A stretch of 64,000 nt of DNA, taken from Staphylococcus sp. Marseille-Q5304 (GTDB lineage Bacteria; Bacillota; Bacilli; Staphylococcales; Staphylococcaceae). Shown here one piece after another: positions 8,761-18,328 of the stretch. The stretch's first letter is position 1. Each line of letters starts with the position of its first letter. The stretch is taken from contig NZ_CALSFP010000001.1 in NCBI RefSeq assembly GCF_943737015.1, positions 1,488,001 to 1,552,000 on the forward strand, read 5' to 3'. The notes under the pieces are model-generated. The model was given only the letters and a program-made list of their open reading frames with translations. It was not told the origin of the DNA and made no database searches. The translations under genes and the position numbers were made by a program.

Positions 8761-10014
8761 TTAATAATATACATAAGATTTGCCTTCTCGCTTCAATTTC
8801 GTATTATAGAATATCGCATAAAAAAGTAGAGCAAAGCCAATAATGACTGTAACAACAATGTAAAGTGACATCATCCAAGGTGCAAATATCGTTCCTAATA
8901 TGAGACTAAAACGGGCTAAAGCTTTAGAGCCATAAAATGAAACCATGCCTACCGTCGCATAAGTACTTCGTTGATCATTGGGTATCATTAAAAATCGCTG
9001 TGCATTTTGTATAGGAGAATAAATGAGCTCTCCAATTGTAGCAATTATAGTTACGAGACATAATAACCAAAAAGATGTCGCACTTGTTAATATGCCATAT
9101 CCCACAGTATATAATACGCCACCAATTAAAAATGCGAGACGTTTTGAGTGATGTTGAATCAATTTGTTAATGGCAAAAGTCATTGTTACAACTACCAATG
9201 TGTTTATTATCATAATAATTGAAAACATCCGTACACCATCGATATGAATACCTAAAATATAAAAACTATCAAATTCTTCTTTCAATCGCACAACAACATA
9301 GGAATTTAAACTTAGTTCTGCCATAAGTATAAGCATATAACCTAAATTAAATAATAAATAATATTTATCTTTTAGCACTGTCAAATAATTATTGAGTATA
9401 CGTTTCATTGGTGAACGTGACTCATGGTTTTCAGAGAAGACCTGTTCCACATCATAATATTTATCAAACAAATACCAACTGATGAGCATCGCTACTAAAA
9501 AAAGTAAAAAGAGTAAGTGCTTATGCCCTAGATAGAGTAACGCACCTAATAACATCCCAAGTGCTGTACTAATATTAAACATCCAATATTCGAGTTGATA
9601 AACATATTCTCTCACTTCCTCATATATCGCATCCATAGTGGCAGCTTCAAATATCGGATTACTCAATGCAAATAGCAATTCAAAAATAAATACGCTGCTA
9701 CAAAATATAATTAAACCAATACCATTCATATTTACAGTTATCGATAATATGATAAGACATATGGCATATAATGCATGAACGATGTTTACAATTTTCTTTC
9801 TGTTGAAATGGTCTCCAATAAATCCTCCTAAAAAGGTAATACCGAAGGTCACAATTATATTCACTATTAAAAAAGTACCAGCAAATATTGCATTTATTTT
9901 ACTTGTTAAATATAAAGCCATAAATGGGAGAATTGACTGACTTGCAATATTTAAAATAAACTCAGCGATGAGTCTACTTTTTAAGGTTGACGAAAGTGTA
10001 TTAAACTTTTTCAT
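8761..10014 (-). CDS. MFS-family transporter, probable multidrug-type exporter
   Basis: A 417-residue membrane protein with about 12 predicted transmembrane segments and the loop 2-3 motif GGFIGDHFNRKK at about residue 65, typical of major-facilitator antiporters. The substrate cannot be inferred. Start ATG 10014 has a very strong GGGGGGA site; the open frame extends 27 codons upstream without a start signal. It is flanked by terminators on both sides, so it is a single-gene unit. In S. aureus the opp-3 peptide-transporter cluster lies between fabF and trpS; here only this gene is found. Confidence 0.85.
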   Translation of the reverse strand: MKKFNTLSSTLKSRLIAEFILNIASQSILPFMALYLTSKINAIFAGTFLIVNIIVTFGITFLGGFIGDHFNRKKIVNIVHALYAICLIILSITVNMNGIGLIIFCSSVFIFELLFALSNPIFEAATMDAIYEEVREYVYQLEYWMFNISTALGMLLGALLYLGHKHLLFLLFLVAMLISWYLFDKYYDVEQVFSENHESRSPMKRILNNYLTVLKDKYYLLFNLGYMLILMAELSLNSYVVVRLKEEFDSFYILGIHIDGVRMFSIIMIINTLVVVTMTFAINKLIQHHSKRLAFLIGGVLYTVGYGILTSATSFWLLCLVTIIATIGELIYSPIQNAQRFLMIPNDQRSTYATVGMVSFYGSKALARFSLILGTIFAPWMMSLYIVVTVIIGFALLFYAIFYNTKLKREGKSYVYY

Positions 10015-10149
10015 TTTTGTCCCCCCATTTAAGCAAATATTGTAGTTAATGATGAATTTGAACTCTATTATAGCTTTTTTAAACAGATGACACACCCTAT
10101 TTTTAAAATTTCCACTTAATAAAGTACATAATTATTTATAAAAATAAAA

Positions 10150-10178
10150 AACTAGGATACTCAAAAAGTATCCTAGTT
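10150..10178 (-). terminator. Terminator of the fabHF operon
   Basis: Perfect 12-bp stem AACTAGGATACT / AGTATCCTAGTT, 5-nt loop, followed on the minus strand by a U-rich tract. Confidence 0.9.
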
Positions 10179-10200
10179 AACGCATCTATTTATATATTTA

Positions 10201-11445
10201 TTAATCTTCAAATTTCTTGAATACAAGTACAGCGTTGTGACCACCGAAGCCAAGACTATTACTCATAGCATGTGTGATTGCTACATCTTGGGCTTCGTTT
10301 GGAACGATATCAATATCCACCTCTGGGTCTGGTGAATTAACATGAATCGTTGGAGCTACGCGTTGATCACGGATTGATAATGCTGAGAAGATGGCTTCTA
10401 TTCCACCTGTAGCTCCGAGTAAGTGTCCAGTCATAGATTTTGTTGAACTTACTTTTAATGATTTTGATGCTTCACCAAATGTGTTTTTAATCGCTTGTAC
10501 TTCAGTTAAATCTCCAACTGGCGTGCTCGTACCATGCGCATTGAGATATTGTACATCTTTCGCTTCGATACCAGCGTCTTCTAAAGCTGCTTGCATTGCA
10601 CGTGAGCCACCTTCACCTTCAGGAGCAGGAGCTGTAATATGATAAGCGTCACCTGTTGAGCCATAACCGACAACTTCTGCATAAATTTCTGCGCCACGTT
10701 TTTGAGCTGATTCTAATGATTCAAGAACTACAACACCAGCGCCTTCACCCATAACAAAACCATCACGACCTTCTTGAAATGGACGGCAAGCCGTCTCTCT
10801 ATCTTCATTTGTAGAAAGTGCTTTACTTGCAGTGAATCCTGCAATGGCCATATGTGTAATTGGCGCTTCAGCTCCACCTGTAACCATTGCATCTGCGTCT
10901 CCGCGTTGAATGATTTTGAAAGCTTCACCAATTGAGTTTGTACCTGTAGCACATGCTGTAACAGTGGCACCATTTGGTCCTTTAGCACCTAAATCAATAG
11001 AAACTTGACCTGTAGCCATATCGGCAATTAACATCGGAACGAAGAATGGGCTAACGCGTCTAGGACCTCTCTTTAATAGTTTATTATGAGCAGTTTCAAA
11101 TGTTTCCATACCACCGATACCTGAGCCAATCCACACGCCAACATTATTCGCATTGTTGTCATCGATAGTCAATTTAGCGTCATTTACAGCTTCACGGGCA
11201 GCAATAACTGCATATTGTGTGAATCGATCCATACGACGTGCTTCTTTTTTATCAATATAATCCTCTACGTCGAAATCTTTCAATTCACCAGCTAATTTAA
11301 CATTATAATCTGATGTATCGATACGTGTTAAAGTATCAATTCCATTGACACCTTTTAATGCATTATCCCATGAAGTTTTTGCATCATTACCAAGTGGGGA
11401 TAATGCGCCAACACCTGTAATCACAACTCGTTGTTCTTTGCTCAT
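10201..11445 (-). CDS. fabF: 3-oxoacyl-ACP synthase II (FabF)
   Basis: A 414-residue condensing enzyme that elongates acyl-ACP with malonyl-ACP in fatty-acid synthesis. The catalytic Cys is in [11 protein letters not shown] (about residue 165), and the two His are in [11 protein letters not shown] (about 304) and [13 protein letters not shown] (about 341). An AGGAGG-type site precedes the ATG. It follows fabH by 13 bases and shares its promoter, so it falls under the FapR operator upstream of fabH. It is the target of platensimycin-class inhibitors. Confidence 0.98.
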   Translation of the reverse strand: MSKEQRVVITGVGALSPLGNDAKTSWDNALKGVNGIDTLTRIDTSDYNVKLAGELKDFDVEDYIDKKEARRMDRFTQYAVIAAREAVNDAKLTIDDNNANNVGVWIGSGIGGMETFETAHNKLLKRGPRRVSPFFVPMLIADMATGQVSIDLGAKGPNGATVTACATGTNSIGEAFKIIQRGDADAMVTGGAEAPITHMAIAGFTASKALSTNEDRETACRPFQEGRDGFVMGEGAGVVVLESLESAQKRGAEIYAEVVGYGSTGDAYHITAPAPEGEGGSRAMQAALEDAGIEAKDVQYLNAHGTSTPVGDLTEVQAIKNTFGEASKSLKVSSTKSMTGHLLGATGGIEAIFSALSIRDQRVAPTIHVNSPDPEVDIDIVPNEAQDVAITHAMSNSLGFGGHNAVLVFKKFED

Positions 11446-11458
11446 ATTTATACTCCTC

Positions 11459-12400
11459 CTATTTACCCCATTTTAATGTTACAGCGCCCCATGTGAGACC
11501 GCCACCGAAACCTACAAGTACTAAAACATCTTCATCTTTTATTTTACCATTTTCTAATTCCTGAGCGATACTTAAAGGAATTGAAGCTGCTGATGTATTA
11601 CCGAATCTATCTACTGAAACACTCATTTTTTCTTTAGGAATGCCTAAGCGTTCTCTAGATGATTCCATGATTCGAATGTTTGCTTGGTGTGGAATAAACA
11701 TATCCACATCTTCTGGTGTTAAGTTTGCTTTTTCTACTGCATTTGTAGATGCTTCACCCATAATTCTAACAGCAAATTTGAATACTTCTCTTCCATTCAT
11801 AAATATTTTACCGTTATCTGGATTTAAGTATAAGTATTTTCCACCTGAACCATCTGAACCTAATTCATAACTTAGAATTCCTCGACCTTCTGATACTTGT
11901 CCAACAACGACTGCGCCTGCACCGTCTCCGAATAGAATTGCAGTCGAGCGATCAGTCATATCTGTAATTTTAGAGAGCTTATCAACTCCGACTACAAGTA
12001 TATTTTGATAGTCTCCAGATTGGATAAATTGCTTCGCATTGATTAATGAATACATAAAGCCACTACAAGCAGCCAGTTGATCCATAGAGGCAACTTTACC
12101 TATACCTAAGCGTTCTTGTAACGAGTTCGCTACAGTTGGGAAAGGATGCTCCCCTGTTGAAGTAGCTACAAGTATCATATCAATCTCTGATGCTTCTATG
12201 CCTGCATCTTCAATTGCTCTAACACTTGCCTTATATGCTAAATCAGTTGTGTCTTCATCTTCATTCGCCCAACGACGTTCTTTAATACCAGTCATTTTAG
12301 AAATCCATTCATCTGAAGTTTCTAAAAATGATTCAAAATAGGCATTATCTACAATATTTTCAGGTGCATAAGCACCGAAACCTTTAATACCCACATTCAT
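11459..12400 (-). CDS. fabH: 3-oxoacyl-ACP synthase III (FabH)
   Basis: A 313-residue initiating condensing enzyme that joins acyl-CoA to malonyl-ACP and helps set branched-chain primer choice. The Cys-His-Asn triad is visible: [11 protein letters not shown] (about residue 112), [10 protein letters not shown] (about 238) and [10 protein letters not shown] (about 268). AAGAAGGTG precedes the ATG. It is first in a two-gene operon with fabF and lies 27 bases from a perfect FapR palindrome. Confidence 0.98.
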   Translation of the reverse strand: MNVGIKGFGAYAPENIVDNAYFESFLETSDEWISKMTGIKERRWANEDEDTTDLAYKASVRAIEDAGIEASEIDMILVATSTGEHPFPTVANSLQERLGIGKVASMDQLAACSGFMYSLINAKQFIQSGDYQNILVVGVDKLSKITDMTDRSTAILFGDGAGAVVVGQVSEGRGILSYELGSDGSGGKYLYLNPDNGKIFMNGREVFKFAVRIMGEASTNAVEKANLTPEDVDMFIPHQANIRIMESSRERLGIPKEKMSVSVDRFGNTSAASIPLSIAQELENGKIKDEDVLVLVGFGGGLTWGAVTLKWGK

Positions 12401-12427
12401 GGTTGTACACCTTCTTAAACTATATTT

Positions 12428-12444
12428 TTAATACCAGGTATTAA
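12428..12444 (-). promoter_or_regulatory. FapR operator and promoter of fabHF
   Basis: TTAATACCAGGTATTAA is a perfect 17-bp palindrome matching the FapR operator core (ACCnGGT). On the minus strand a TTGAAA -35 lies 17 bases before TAATAC inside the operator, so bound FapR would cover the -10. FapR is released by malonyl-CoA, which links fabHF expression to lipid precursor supply. Confidence 0.85.
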
Positions 12445-12670
12445 TTTAACATAATTTTTCTTTCAATTACAAGAATGTCGATCCTTATGTAGTTGTCTCT
12501 TTATAAAAAGAATCTACAGTTACATAATGGCACATTTTTCTTCATCTTAATAGTGTGAAAATGAAATGTAGAATCATAGATAAATGATTGAACTACTTGA
12601 TTGCTACTATACAAATAGTACTGAGTTATTTATAATGAAGTTATATAAAACTTATTGGAGGCATTACATA

Positions 12671-12865
12671 ATGAGATACCTCGCAGTTCTATTTTGGTCT
12701 ATTGTTTTAATACAAATGGTCAATTTCGTATTAAATAGTTTACAAGGTGGCGGGACTTTAAATCTAATTACACCACTCATTGTGGCAGTAATATTTACAA
12801 TTTTTGTAATCTTATTTGATTTAGCCATTAAACCTACTACCAAACATCCAGATAAACAGCAATAG
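12671..12865 (+). CDS. YjzD-family small membrane protein (DUF2929)
   Basis: A 64-residue protein with two hydrophobic segments (about residues 1-22 and 30-52) and a polar Lys-rich tail. Homologues are encoded divergently from fabH in Bacillus (yjzD) and staphylococci; their function is not known. Start ATG 12671 has TTGGAGG nine bases upstream. The longer frame from 12584 lacks a ribosome binding site. Confidence 0.8.
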   Translation: MRYLAVLFWSIVLIQMVNFVLNSLQGGGTLNLITPLIVAVIFTIFVILFDLAIKPTTKHPDKQQ

Positions 12866-12879
12866 ATTCAATATAAATA

Positions 12880-12916
12880 AAAAAACCATGGTACTTCATC
12901 AGTACCATGGTTTTTT
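12880..12916. terminator. Bidirectional terminator between yjzD and clpB
   Basis: Perfect 16-bp stem (12880-12895 with 12901-12916, core AACCATGGTACT) with a 5-nt loop and six U on either strand. Confidence 0.93.
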
Positions 12917-12917
12917 G

Positions 12918-15527
12918 TTATGCATTTTGAGGTTGGTTAACTTCGAATGTTAATCCATCTTCAGATAATCCGACATTAACTGTTGTACCTTCGATTAAGT
13001 TTTCTCTAATCATCTTTCTAGCTAATGGAGTTTCTATTTGTCTTTGTACAAATCGTTTTAGTGGACGTGCACCGAATTGTGGTTCGTATGCTTCTTCACC
13101 TAACCATTTTTTAGCTTCGTCTGAAACGTTGATAGAGATACGTTGATCCATTAATCGAATATTTAATTCATTAATAATTTTATCGACGATGTGTGACATA
13201 TCGTTTACAGTTAATGGTTTGAATAATACAATATCATCCATTCTGTTAATAATTTCTGGTTTGAAGTATTGATTTAGACTCGTCATTACAGATTTTTCAG
13301 TACTTTCAGTAATAACGCCTGCATCTTTAACATTTTCAAGCAAGATTTGTGAACCAATATTGCTTGTCATGATAATAATTGTGTTTTTGAAATCTACGAC
13401 TCTACCTTTGGAATCTGTTAAACGACCTTCTTCAAGAATTTGAAGTAATACATTGAATACATCTGAATGTGCTTTCTCTATTTCATCTAATAAAATCACC
13501 GAATAAGGGTTACGACGCACAGCCTCTGTTAATTGACCGCCTTCATCATGACCTACATAGCCTGGAGGTGCCCCAATTAATCTAGACACAGAATGTTTCT
13601 CCATATATTCACTCATGTCGATACGAATCATATGTTTCTCTGAATCAAATAATGTTGAAGCTAGTGATTTTGCTAATTCTGTTTTACCTACACCAGTAGG
13701 ACCTAAGAATAAGAAACTACCGATTGGTCTATTAGGATCTTTGATTCCGGCACGCGCTCTTACAACTGCATCCGATACTAAATCTACTGCTTTATCTTGT
13801 CCAATTACACGTTCGTGTAAGATATCAGATAGATTTAATAGTTTTTCTCTTTCAGTTTCGACTAATTTAGAAACTGGAATACCTGTCCATGAACTTACGA
13901 TGTCACCAATCTCTTCATCAGTAACAATTTCTCTAATGATTCGATCTGTGTCTCCATTTTGTTCGTCTTGGAAAGTTGCTTCCATTTCACGTAATTCTTT
14001 TTCAATTTGTGGTATTTTTCCATGTTGTAGTTCTGCTGCTTTTTCTAAATTATAGTTCGTTTCAGCTTCTTCTAACGCTTTACGGCTTTCATCTAACTCT
14101 GTACGTTTTTCTTGAAGTTTAGAAATTTTACCTTTTTCTTCTTCAACATGTGATTGAATCGCATTTTGTTTTTCTTTTTCATTTGATAATTCTTCCTGTA
14201 ATTCTTGTAGTCGTTGTTTACTTGCGTTATCTGATTCATTTTTTAATGCAGATTCTTCAATTTCAAGTTGCATTACACGACGATTGACTTGGTCTAACTC
14301 AGTTGGGTTAGAACCCATTTCTGTTCGTATTGTCGCACATGCTTGGTCAACAAGGTCGATAGCTTTATCTGGCAAGAATCGATCTGTGATATAGCGGTCA
14401 GATAATTCTGCTGCTGCAACTAACGCTCTGTCTTGAATACGTACCCCATGATAAACTTCGTAGCGTTCTTTCAAGCCACGTAATATTGAAATCGTATCTT
14501 CTACATCTGGCTCTGAAACGTTAACCTTTTGGAAACGACGTTCTAAGGCAGAATCTTTTTCAATATATTCACGGTATTCGTTTAATGTTGTTGCGCCGAT
14601 ACAATGTAATTCACCACGTGCAAGCATTGGTTTTAGCATGTTGCCAGCATCCATTGCACCTTCTGTTTTACCTGCACCTACGAGCATATGAATCTCATCA
14701 ATGAATAGTAAGATTCTGCCTTCTGATTCTTTAACCTCTTTCAATACCGCTTTCAAACGCTCTTCAAATTCGCCACGATATTTTGCACCTGCAACAAGTG
14801 CACTTAAATCTAACTCAAATATTGTTTTATCAAGTAATGAATCAGGCACGTCTTTACGTACAATTCTTTGAGCAAGCCCTTCTACAATTGCAGTTTTACC
14901 TACACCAGGCTCACCGATAAGTACAGGGTTGTTTTTTGTTTTTCTACTTAATATACGAATCGCATTTCTGATTTCTTCATCACGACCAGTAACGGGATCC
15001 ATATTACCTTGACGAACTTCTTCTACAAGGTCACGTCCGTATTTTTCTAATGCTTCATAGTTTGCTTCTGGATTTTGTGAAGTCACGTGATTCCCTCCTC
15101 TTATTTTTTTAATAATTTCTTTAATTACTTCATCTTTATTATTTACGAATCTTTTAGTTGTGTCATCTTCTTCCATGGCAGCCAAAGTTAAATGTTCCAT
15201 CGAAATAAATTCATCTTCATATGCTTTCATATTAGCTTCAGCTTTGTTAAGCAATTGGTTCGCTTTAGGACTAATATATTGGCCATACTGTACATTGTCA
15301 CCTTGGACAGTTGGATAATTTTTCAATTTCTGATTATAAGCTTCTATCAATTGTTCTGTATCAATATTTGCTCTCTCAAATACACTTTTAAATAAACTTT
15401 CATCTTGTTGTAATGCCGCTTTTAAAATGGCTTCTATTTCTACATTTTGGTTTTGATTTTCTTGTGCAATTTCAACAGCTTGTTGTAAAGTGCCTTGCAT
15501 TGCATAAGTCATTTGATTAATATCCAA
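12918..15527 (-). CDS. clpB: Chaperone ClpB (protein disaggregase)
   Basis: An 869-residue AAA+ disaggregase that works with DnaK to dissolve aggregates. It has an N domain (1-145), a first ATPase with GEPGVGKTA (about 205), a coiled-coil M domain (about 410-525, rich in Glu/Lys/Gln), and a second ATPase with GPTGVGKTE (about 603). It lacks the ClpP-binding loop of ClpC/ClpA types as far as can be seen. The start is TTG at 15527 ([10 protein letters not shown]), six bases after GAGGTG; this matches the S. aureus N-terminus as I recall it. A GTG at 15536 lies in the ribosome binding site. A CtsR box covers the transcription start. Confidence 0.97.
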   Translation of the reverse strand: MDINQMTYAMQGTLQQAVEIAQENQNQNVEIEAILKAALQQDESLFKSVFERANIDTEQLIEAYNQKLKNYPTVQGDNVQYGQYISPKANQLLNKAEANMKAYEDEFISMEHLTLAAMEEDDTTKRFVNNKDEVIKEIIKKIRGGNHVTSQNPEANYEALEKYGRDLVEEVRQGNMDPVTGRDEEIRNAIRILSRKTKNNPVLIGEPGVGKTAIVEGLAQRIVRKDVPDSLLDKTIFELDLSALVAGAKYRGEFEERLKAVLKEVKESEGRILLFIDEIHMLVGAGKTEGAMDAGNMLKPMLARGELHCIGATTLNEYREYIEKDSALERRFQKVNVSEPDVEDTISILRGLKERYEVYHGVRIQDRALVAAAELSDRYITDRFLPDKAIDLVDQACATIRTEMGSNPTELDQVNRRVMQLEIEESALKNESDNASKQRLQELQEELSNEKEKQNAIQSHVEEEKGKISKLQEKRTELDESRKALEEAETNYNLEKAAELQHGKIPQIEKELREMEATFQDEQNGDTDRIIREIVTDEEIGDIVSSWTGIPVSKLVETEREKLLNLSDILHERVIGQDKAVDLVSDAVVRARAGIKDPNRPIGSFLFLGPTGVGKTELAKSLASTLFDSEKHMIRIDMSEYMEKHSVSRLIGAPPGYVGHDEGGQLTEAVRRNPYSVILLDEIEKAHSDVFNVLLQILEEGRLTDSKGRVVDFKNTIIIMTSNIGSQILLENVKDAGVITESTEKSVMTSLNQYFKPEIINRMDDIVLFKPLTVNDMSHIVDKIINELNIRLMDQRISINVSDEAKKWLGEEAYEPQFGARPLKRFVQRQIETPLARKMIRENLIEGTTVNVGLSEDGLTFEVNQPQNA

Positions 15528-15573
15528 ATCATTCACCTCACTATGTGTGATAGATCAAAGATTTATTTTTGAC

Positions 15574-15590
15574 TTTGACTTTCTTTGACC
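15574..15590 (-). promoter_or_regulatory. CtsR operator of clpB
   Basis: On the minus strand GGTCAAAGAAAGTCAAA, two heptads spaced by three bases, matches the CtsR consensus; a third overlapping GTCAAA follows. It lies just downstream of the clpB -10, so CtsR would block initiation until heat or proteotoxic stress. Confidence 0.88.
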
Positions 15591-15598
15591 TTAGTTTA

Positions 15599-15627
15599 AT
15601 TATAATACTTACTCATCTATTATTCAA
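15599..15627 (-). promoter_or_regulatory. Sigma-A promoter of clpB
   Basis: TTGAAT (15627-15622), 17-bp spacer, TATAAT (15604-15599) on the minus strand, directly upstream of the CtsR box. Confidence 0.75.
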
Positions 15628-15710
15628 CAATTTAAGTTCATAAAACACAAATTTTTTAATATTATTTGTTATTATCATTTCACTCATTTTATAGCATTTA
15701 AACTCAATAA

Positions 15711-15755
15711 AAAATAGACAAACCCTTCTCAAATTATTAAGGGTTTGTCTATTTT
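15711..15755 (-). terminator. Terminator of the OatA-like gene
   Basis: Perfect 17-bp stem (15711-15727 with 15739-15755, core AATAGACAAACCCTT), followed by U-rich sequence on the minus strand. Confidence 0.9.
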
Positions 15756-15761
15756 CTAATA

Positions 15762-17579
15762 TTATTTTTTATCTTTTAATTGTTTTAATATTTCATCTGA
15801 TAATGCCTCTACACCTGATTGTTGTAAATGAATACCATCAGATGCAAAGTATTCTGTGTGCCCCTCTGAACGTTTATGCCAATCGACTAATGTGACGTTT
15901 TTATGTTTCTTCGCTGCTTGAGCCATAAGCTTATTCACATGGCTTTCGTAGTTACGAGGAACACGTGTATTAACGAGATAAATATCGGCTTTACCAAATT
16001 CACCAATTAATTTGTTTAATTGATCTTCATTGAAATCACCATTTGTACCTAATTCTAATATAACTTTATCATCTTTCTTGTTATATTCACCGTACTTACT
16101 TTTCGCGTCTGGTAATACATCATATAAATTTCGACCAACTTTACCATCAATTTTGGCTTTCGGTACACGTGTTTTGAAGTTTTCTCCTATATCGACCATT
16201 ACTGAGTCACCTATTAATAATGGCTTAATTTTTGTATATACCTTAGTATCGCTGTTGCTATCTTTTTGTCCAGTCAATTTCGATACATCAATAGGTAATG
16301 GTTGTACAATCTTATTATCTGCCTTTTCAGTATTAAATGTCGTCTTTTTATGTTTCGTTGTATCTTTACCTAAAGAATCAAATGCACCTGCAAAAATGAT
16401 TAACGTCGGTACTGCAAATATTAATAATACAACTGTACGGATTAACGCTTTCGTTTTGAAACGATTGAACGTAAATGCTTTGAAACCTTGCTTTCTAAAC
16501 GGTTGTTCAACGTATCTATATGACAGTTCTGCTAAGAGTAACGTTAAAATAATATCTATAAAATAAACATAGAACGGTATTTGACCATCAACAAAATAAG
16601 AATGGACAAAACTAATCACTGGAAAATGCCATAAATATAAACTGTATGAACGCTTACCTATATAAACAAATACTGGATTGCCTAAAGCTTTGGCAAAACG
16701 TCCTGTAGGATGAACTGCACTTAAAATAATAAATAGAGCTAGTACAGAAATTAAATAAAATCCTCCATTATAAATCCAGTTGCTATTATCATTAACAAAG
16801 AAAAATAATAGACATGTACTTAGTAATCCAAATACTCCGATTCCGTCAATTATATGCTTTAATATTGGTGCAGGATTTTTCTTTAATTTAAATGGAGGCC
16901 AAATAAACGCAAATAGTACACCTAACAAGATAGTTTGCAAACGTGTATCAGTACCAAAATATACACGTGAGTGTCCAACATTGGGTTGCGAAATAATGAC
17001 CATTAATAGTAATGAAATCAAAGAAACTATCCAAAATATTAATGCAACATTTCTATATTTCTTTAAAGTAAGTAATAACGTTATCAATATAATAGGAAAG
17101 AATATATAAAACTGTTCTTCAATTGCTAATGACCATAAATGTTTTAATGGCATAAATGCAAATTGCTCGAAATAATTTACATCTGATGCAATATACCACC
17201 AGTTTGAAACATAAAATATAGCCGCCCAAGCATCGTGTTTAATATCTACAATATGCGCAGGTTTCAATATGAGTGTTGCTAACGTTACAACACTAACTAA
17301 TACGAGCACTGCTGGTAATAACCTCTTTATACGTCTAATCCAAAAGTTCTTTAAATTAATAATTCCCGTTTGTTCGTATTCCTTCAAGAGTAAACTCGTT
17401 ATAAGATATCCTGAAATAACAAAAAATGTATCTACACCAAGAAAACCGCCTGTGAGCCATTGTTTATTCAAATGGTAGATAATTATTCCAATAACGGCGA
17501 TGGCTCTTAATCCATCTAATCCTGGCATATATCTTGAAGGATGTGCCTTGTTCTCACCATAATTTGAATTTTGATTCAT
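15762..17579 (-). CDS. OatA-like acyltransferase (acyltransferase-3 plus SGNH domain)
   Basis: A 605-residue polytopic protein. The first 400 residues form an acyltransferase-3 domain with about ten membrane segments (opening PGLDGLRAIAVIGIIIYHL, with the catalytic-type His), and the C-terminal 200 residues form an extracellular SGNH hydrolase-like domain with GDSVMVDIG and DGIHL motifs. This is the layout of peptidoglycan O-acetyltransferase OatA. S. aureus has two such proteins; this locus corresponds to the second one beside clpB, whose substrate is not clear to me. Start ATG 17579 is preceded by a poor site (TTGGGGA too close); a TTG at 17588 is an alternative. A WalR-type box lies upstream. 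Confidence 0.85.
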   Translation of the reverse strand: MNQNSNYGENKAHPSRYMPGLDGLRAIAVIGIIIYHLNKQWLTGGFLGVDTFFVISGYLITSLLLKEYEQTGIINLKNFWIRRIKRLLPAVLVLVSVVTLATLILKPAHIVDIKHDAWAAIFYVSNWWYIASDVNYFEQFAFMPLKHLWSLAIEEQFYIFFPIILITLLLTLKKYRNVALIFWIVSLISLLLMVIISQPNVGHSRVYFGTDTRLQTILLGVLFAFIWPPFKLKKNPAPILKHIIDGIGVFGLLSTCLLFFFVNDNSNWIYNGGFYLISVLALFIILSAVHPTGRFAKALGNPVFVYIGKRSYSLYLWHFPVISFVHSYFVDGQIPFYVYFIDIILTLLLAELSYRYVEQPFRKQGFKAFTFNRFKTKALIRTVVLLIFAVPTLIIFAGAFDSLGKDTTKHKKTTFNTEKADNKIVQPLPIDVSKLTGQKDSNSDTKVYTKIKPLLIGDSVMVDIGENFKTRVPKAKIDGKVGRNLYDVLPDAKSKYGEYNKKDDKVILELGTNGDFNEDQLNKLIGEFGKADIYLVNTRVPRNYESHVNKLMAQAAKKHKNVTLVDWHKRSEGHTEYFASDGIHLQQSGVEALSDEILKQLKDKK

Positions 17580-17640
17580 GTTCCCCAAACTTTCATTTTT
17601 TATATTAATCGTTTAAATTTAATTCATACCATTTATTTAT

Positions 17641-17657
17641 TGTAATATTTTTGTAAT
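17641..17657. promoter_or_regulatory. WalR-type box upstream of the OatA-like gene
   Basis: TGTAAT-ATTTT-TGTAAT is an exact match to the WalR (YycF) consensus TGTWAH-N5-TGTWAH. It starts 61 bases upstream of the gene and is on the strand opposite to it. WalKR controls cell-wall enzymes, which fits an envelope acyltransferase. Confidence 0.55.
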
Positions 17658-17778
17658 ATTACTGCAATCTTTTATGTAACGACTCGCTAACTTTTTTAAT
17701 GATTATTTTTATTTCACATAATAAACAGTATACAAGTAAAATGTTACCTTTTCCAAATAATCGTATAAAAATTAACAT

Positions 17779-17883
17779 ATAAAAAACTAGCCTGTTTGAA
17801 GTAAAGACTTAGGAAGCAACTTACCACCACATCTTCTGGTCGACAGTTACATTCTCGTACATCTTCCTTCATTCAGGCTAGTC
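17779..17883 (-). ncRNA. Candidate structured small RNA, or complex 3' element of sufT
   Basis: On the minus strand a perfect 9-bp closing stem joins ACTAGCCTG (17882-17874) to CAGGCTAGT (17794-17786), which is followed by six U. Inside, nested helices are possible: TGAAG/CTTCA, GGAAG/CTTCC, GTAACT/AGTTGC and a capping ACCA/TGGT. A plausible own promoter, TTGGCT-N16-TATATA (17913-17886), overlaps the end of sufT. The simple alternative is a Y-shaped terminator of sufT. I do not recognise it as a named RNA. Confidence 0.5.
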
Positions 17884-17905
17884 TATATATAATTAAGCAA
17901 TTATA

Positions 17906-18214
17906 TTAGCCAATACCTAGAGCGATTTTTGCATAGCGAGACATCATCTCTTTACCCCATGGTGGGTTCCATACAATATTTACATCAGTATCTGATATTT
18001 CTGGTATTTCAGCTAAAACACTTTTCACTTGGTTAGTAATTTGCGGTCCAAGAGGACAACCCATTGAAGTTAAAGTCATTTCAACCGTACATAATCCGTC
18101 ATCGTCTACATCGACGTTATATACTAAACCTAAATTTACGATATCGATACCTAATTCAGGGTCAATAACCATTTCTAGTGCATTTAAAATGCTATCTTTT
18201 AATCCTTCATCCAT
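17906..18214 (-). CDS. sufT: SufT, MIP18/DUF59-family Fe-S assembly factor
   Basis: A 102-residue single-domain protein. It carries the family signatures DPELGIDIVNLGLVY and TSMGCPLGPQI, with the conserved Cys, and ends WNPPWGKEMMSRYAKIALGI. In S. aureus SufT helps mature Fe-S proteins under high demand and links to lipoic-acid synthesis by the Fe-S enzyme LipA, which is also encoded in this window. Start ATG 18214 has GAGGTG six bases upstream; an in-frame GTG at 18223 lies inside that site. Confidence 0.9.
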   Translation of the reverse strand: MDEGLKDSILNALEMVIDPELGIDIVNLGLVYNVDVDDDGLCTVEMTLTSMGCPLGPQITNQVKSVLAEIPEISDTDVNIVWNPPWGKEMMSRYAKIALGIG

Positions 18215-18263
18215 TTGTCTCACCTCTCCTTAAAAATATGATAACTACAATATATCAAATATC

Positions 18264-18291
18264 TTACAAAACGCCAATAAAATGCTATGAT
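18264..18291 (+). promoter_or_regulatory. Promoter of the HAD phosphatase / cdr unit
   Basis: TTACAA (18264-18269), 16-bp spacer ending TGC, TATGAT (18286-18291): a sigma-A promoter with an extended -10. Confidence 0.6.
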
Positions 18292-18328
18292 ATTGATACA
18301 TTACTGAAAATTCAATAAGGAGCTTTGC

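Noticed and set aside
10012-10034. RsaE target site at the MFS and DUF1516 genes (GGGGGGA ribosome binding sites)
   Set aside because: Pairing is limited to about seven bases with G-U pairs, no better than expected for any G-rich ribosome binding site.
13615-14055. 146-codon frame on the plus strand inside clpB
   Set aside because: Antisense shadow of the conserved clpB coding sequence with no start signal.
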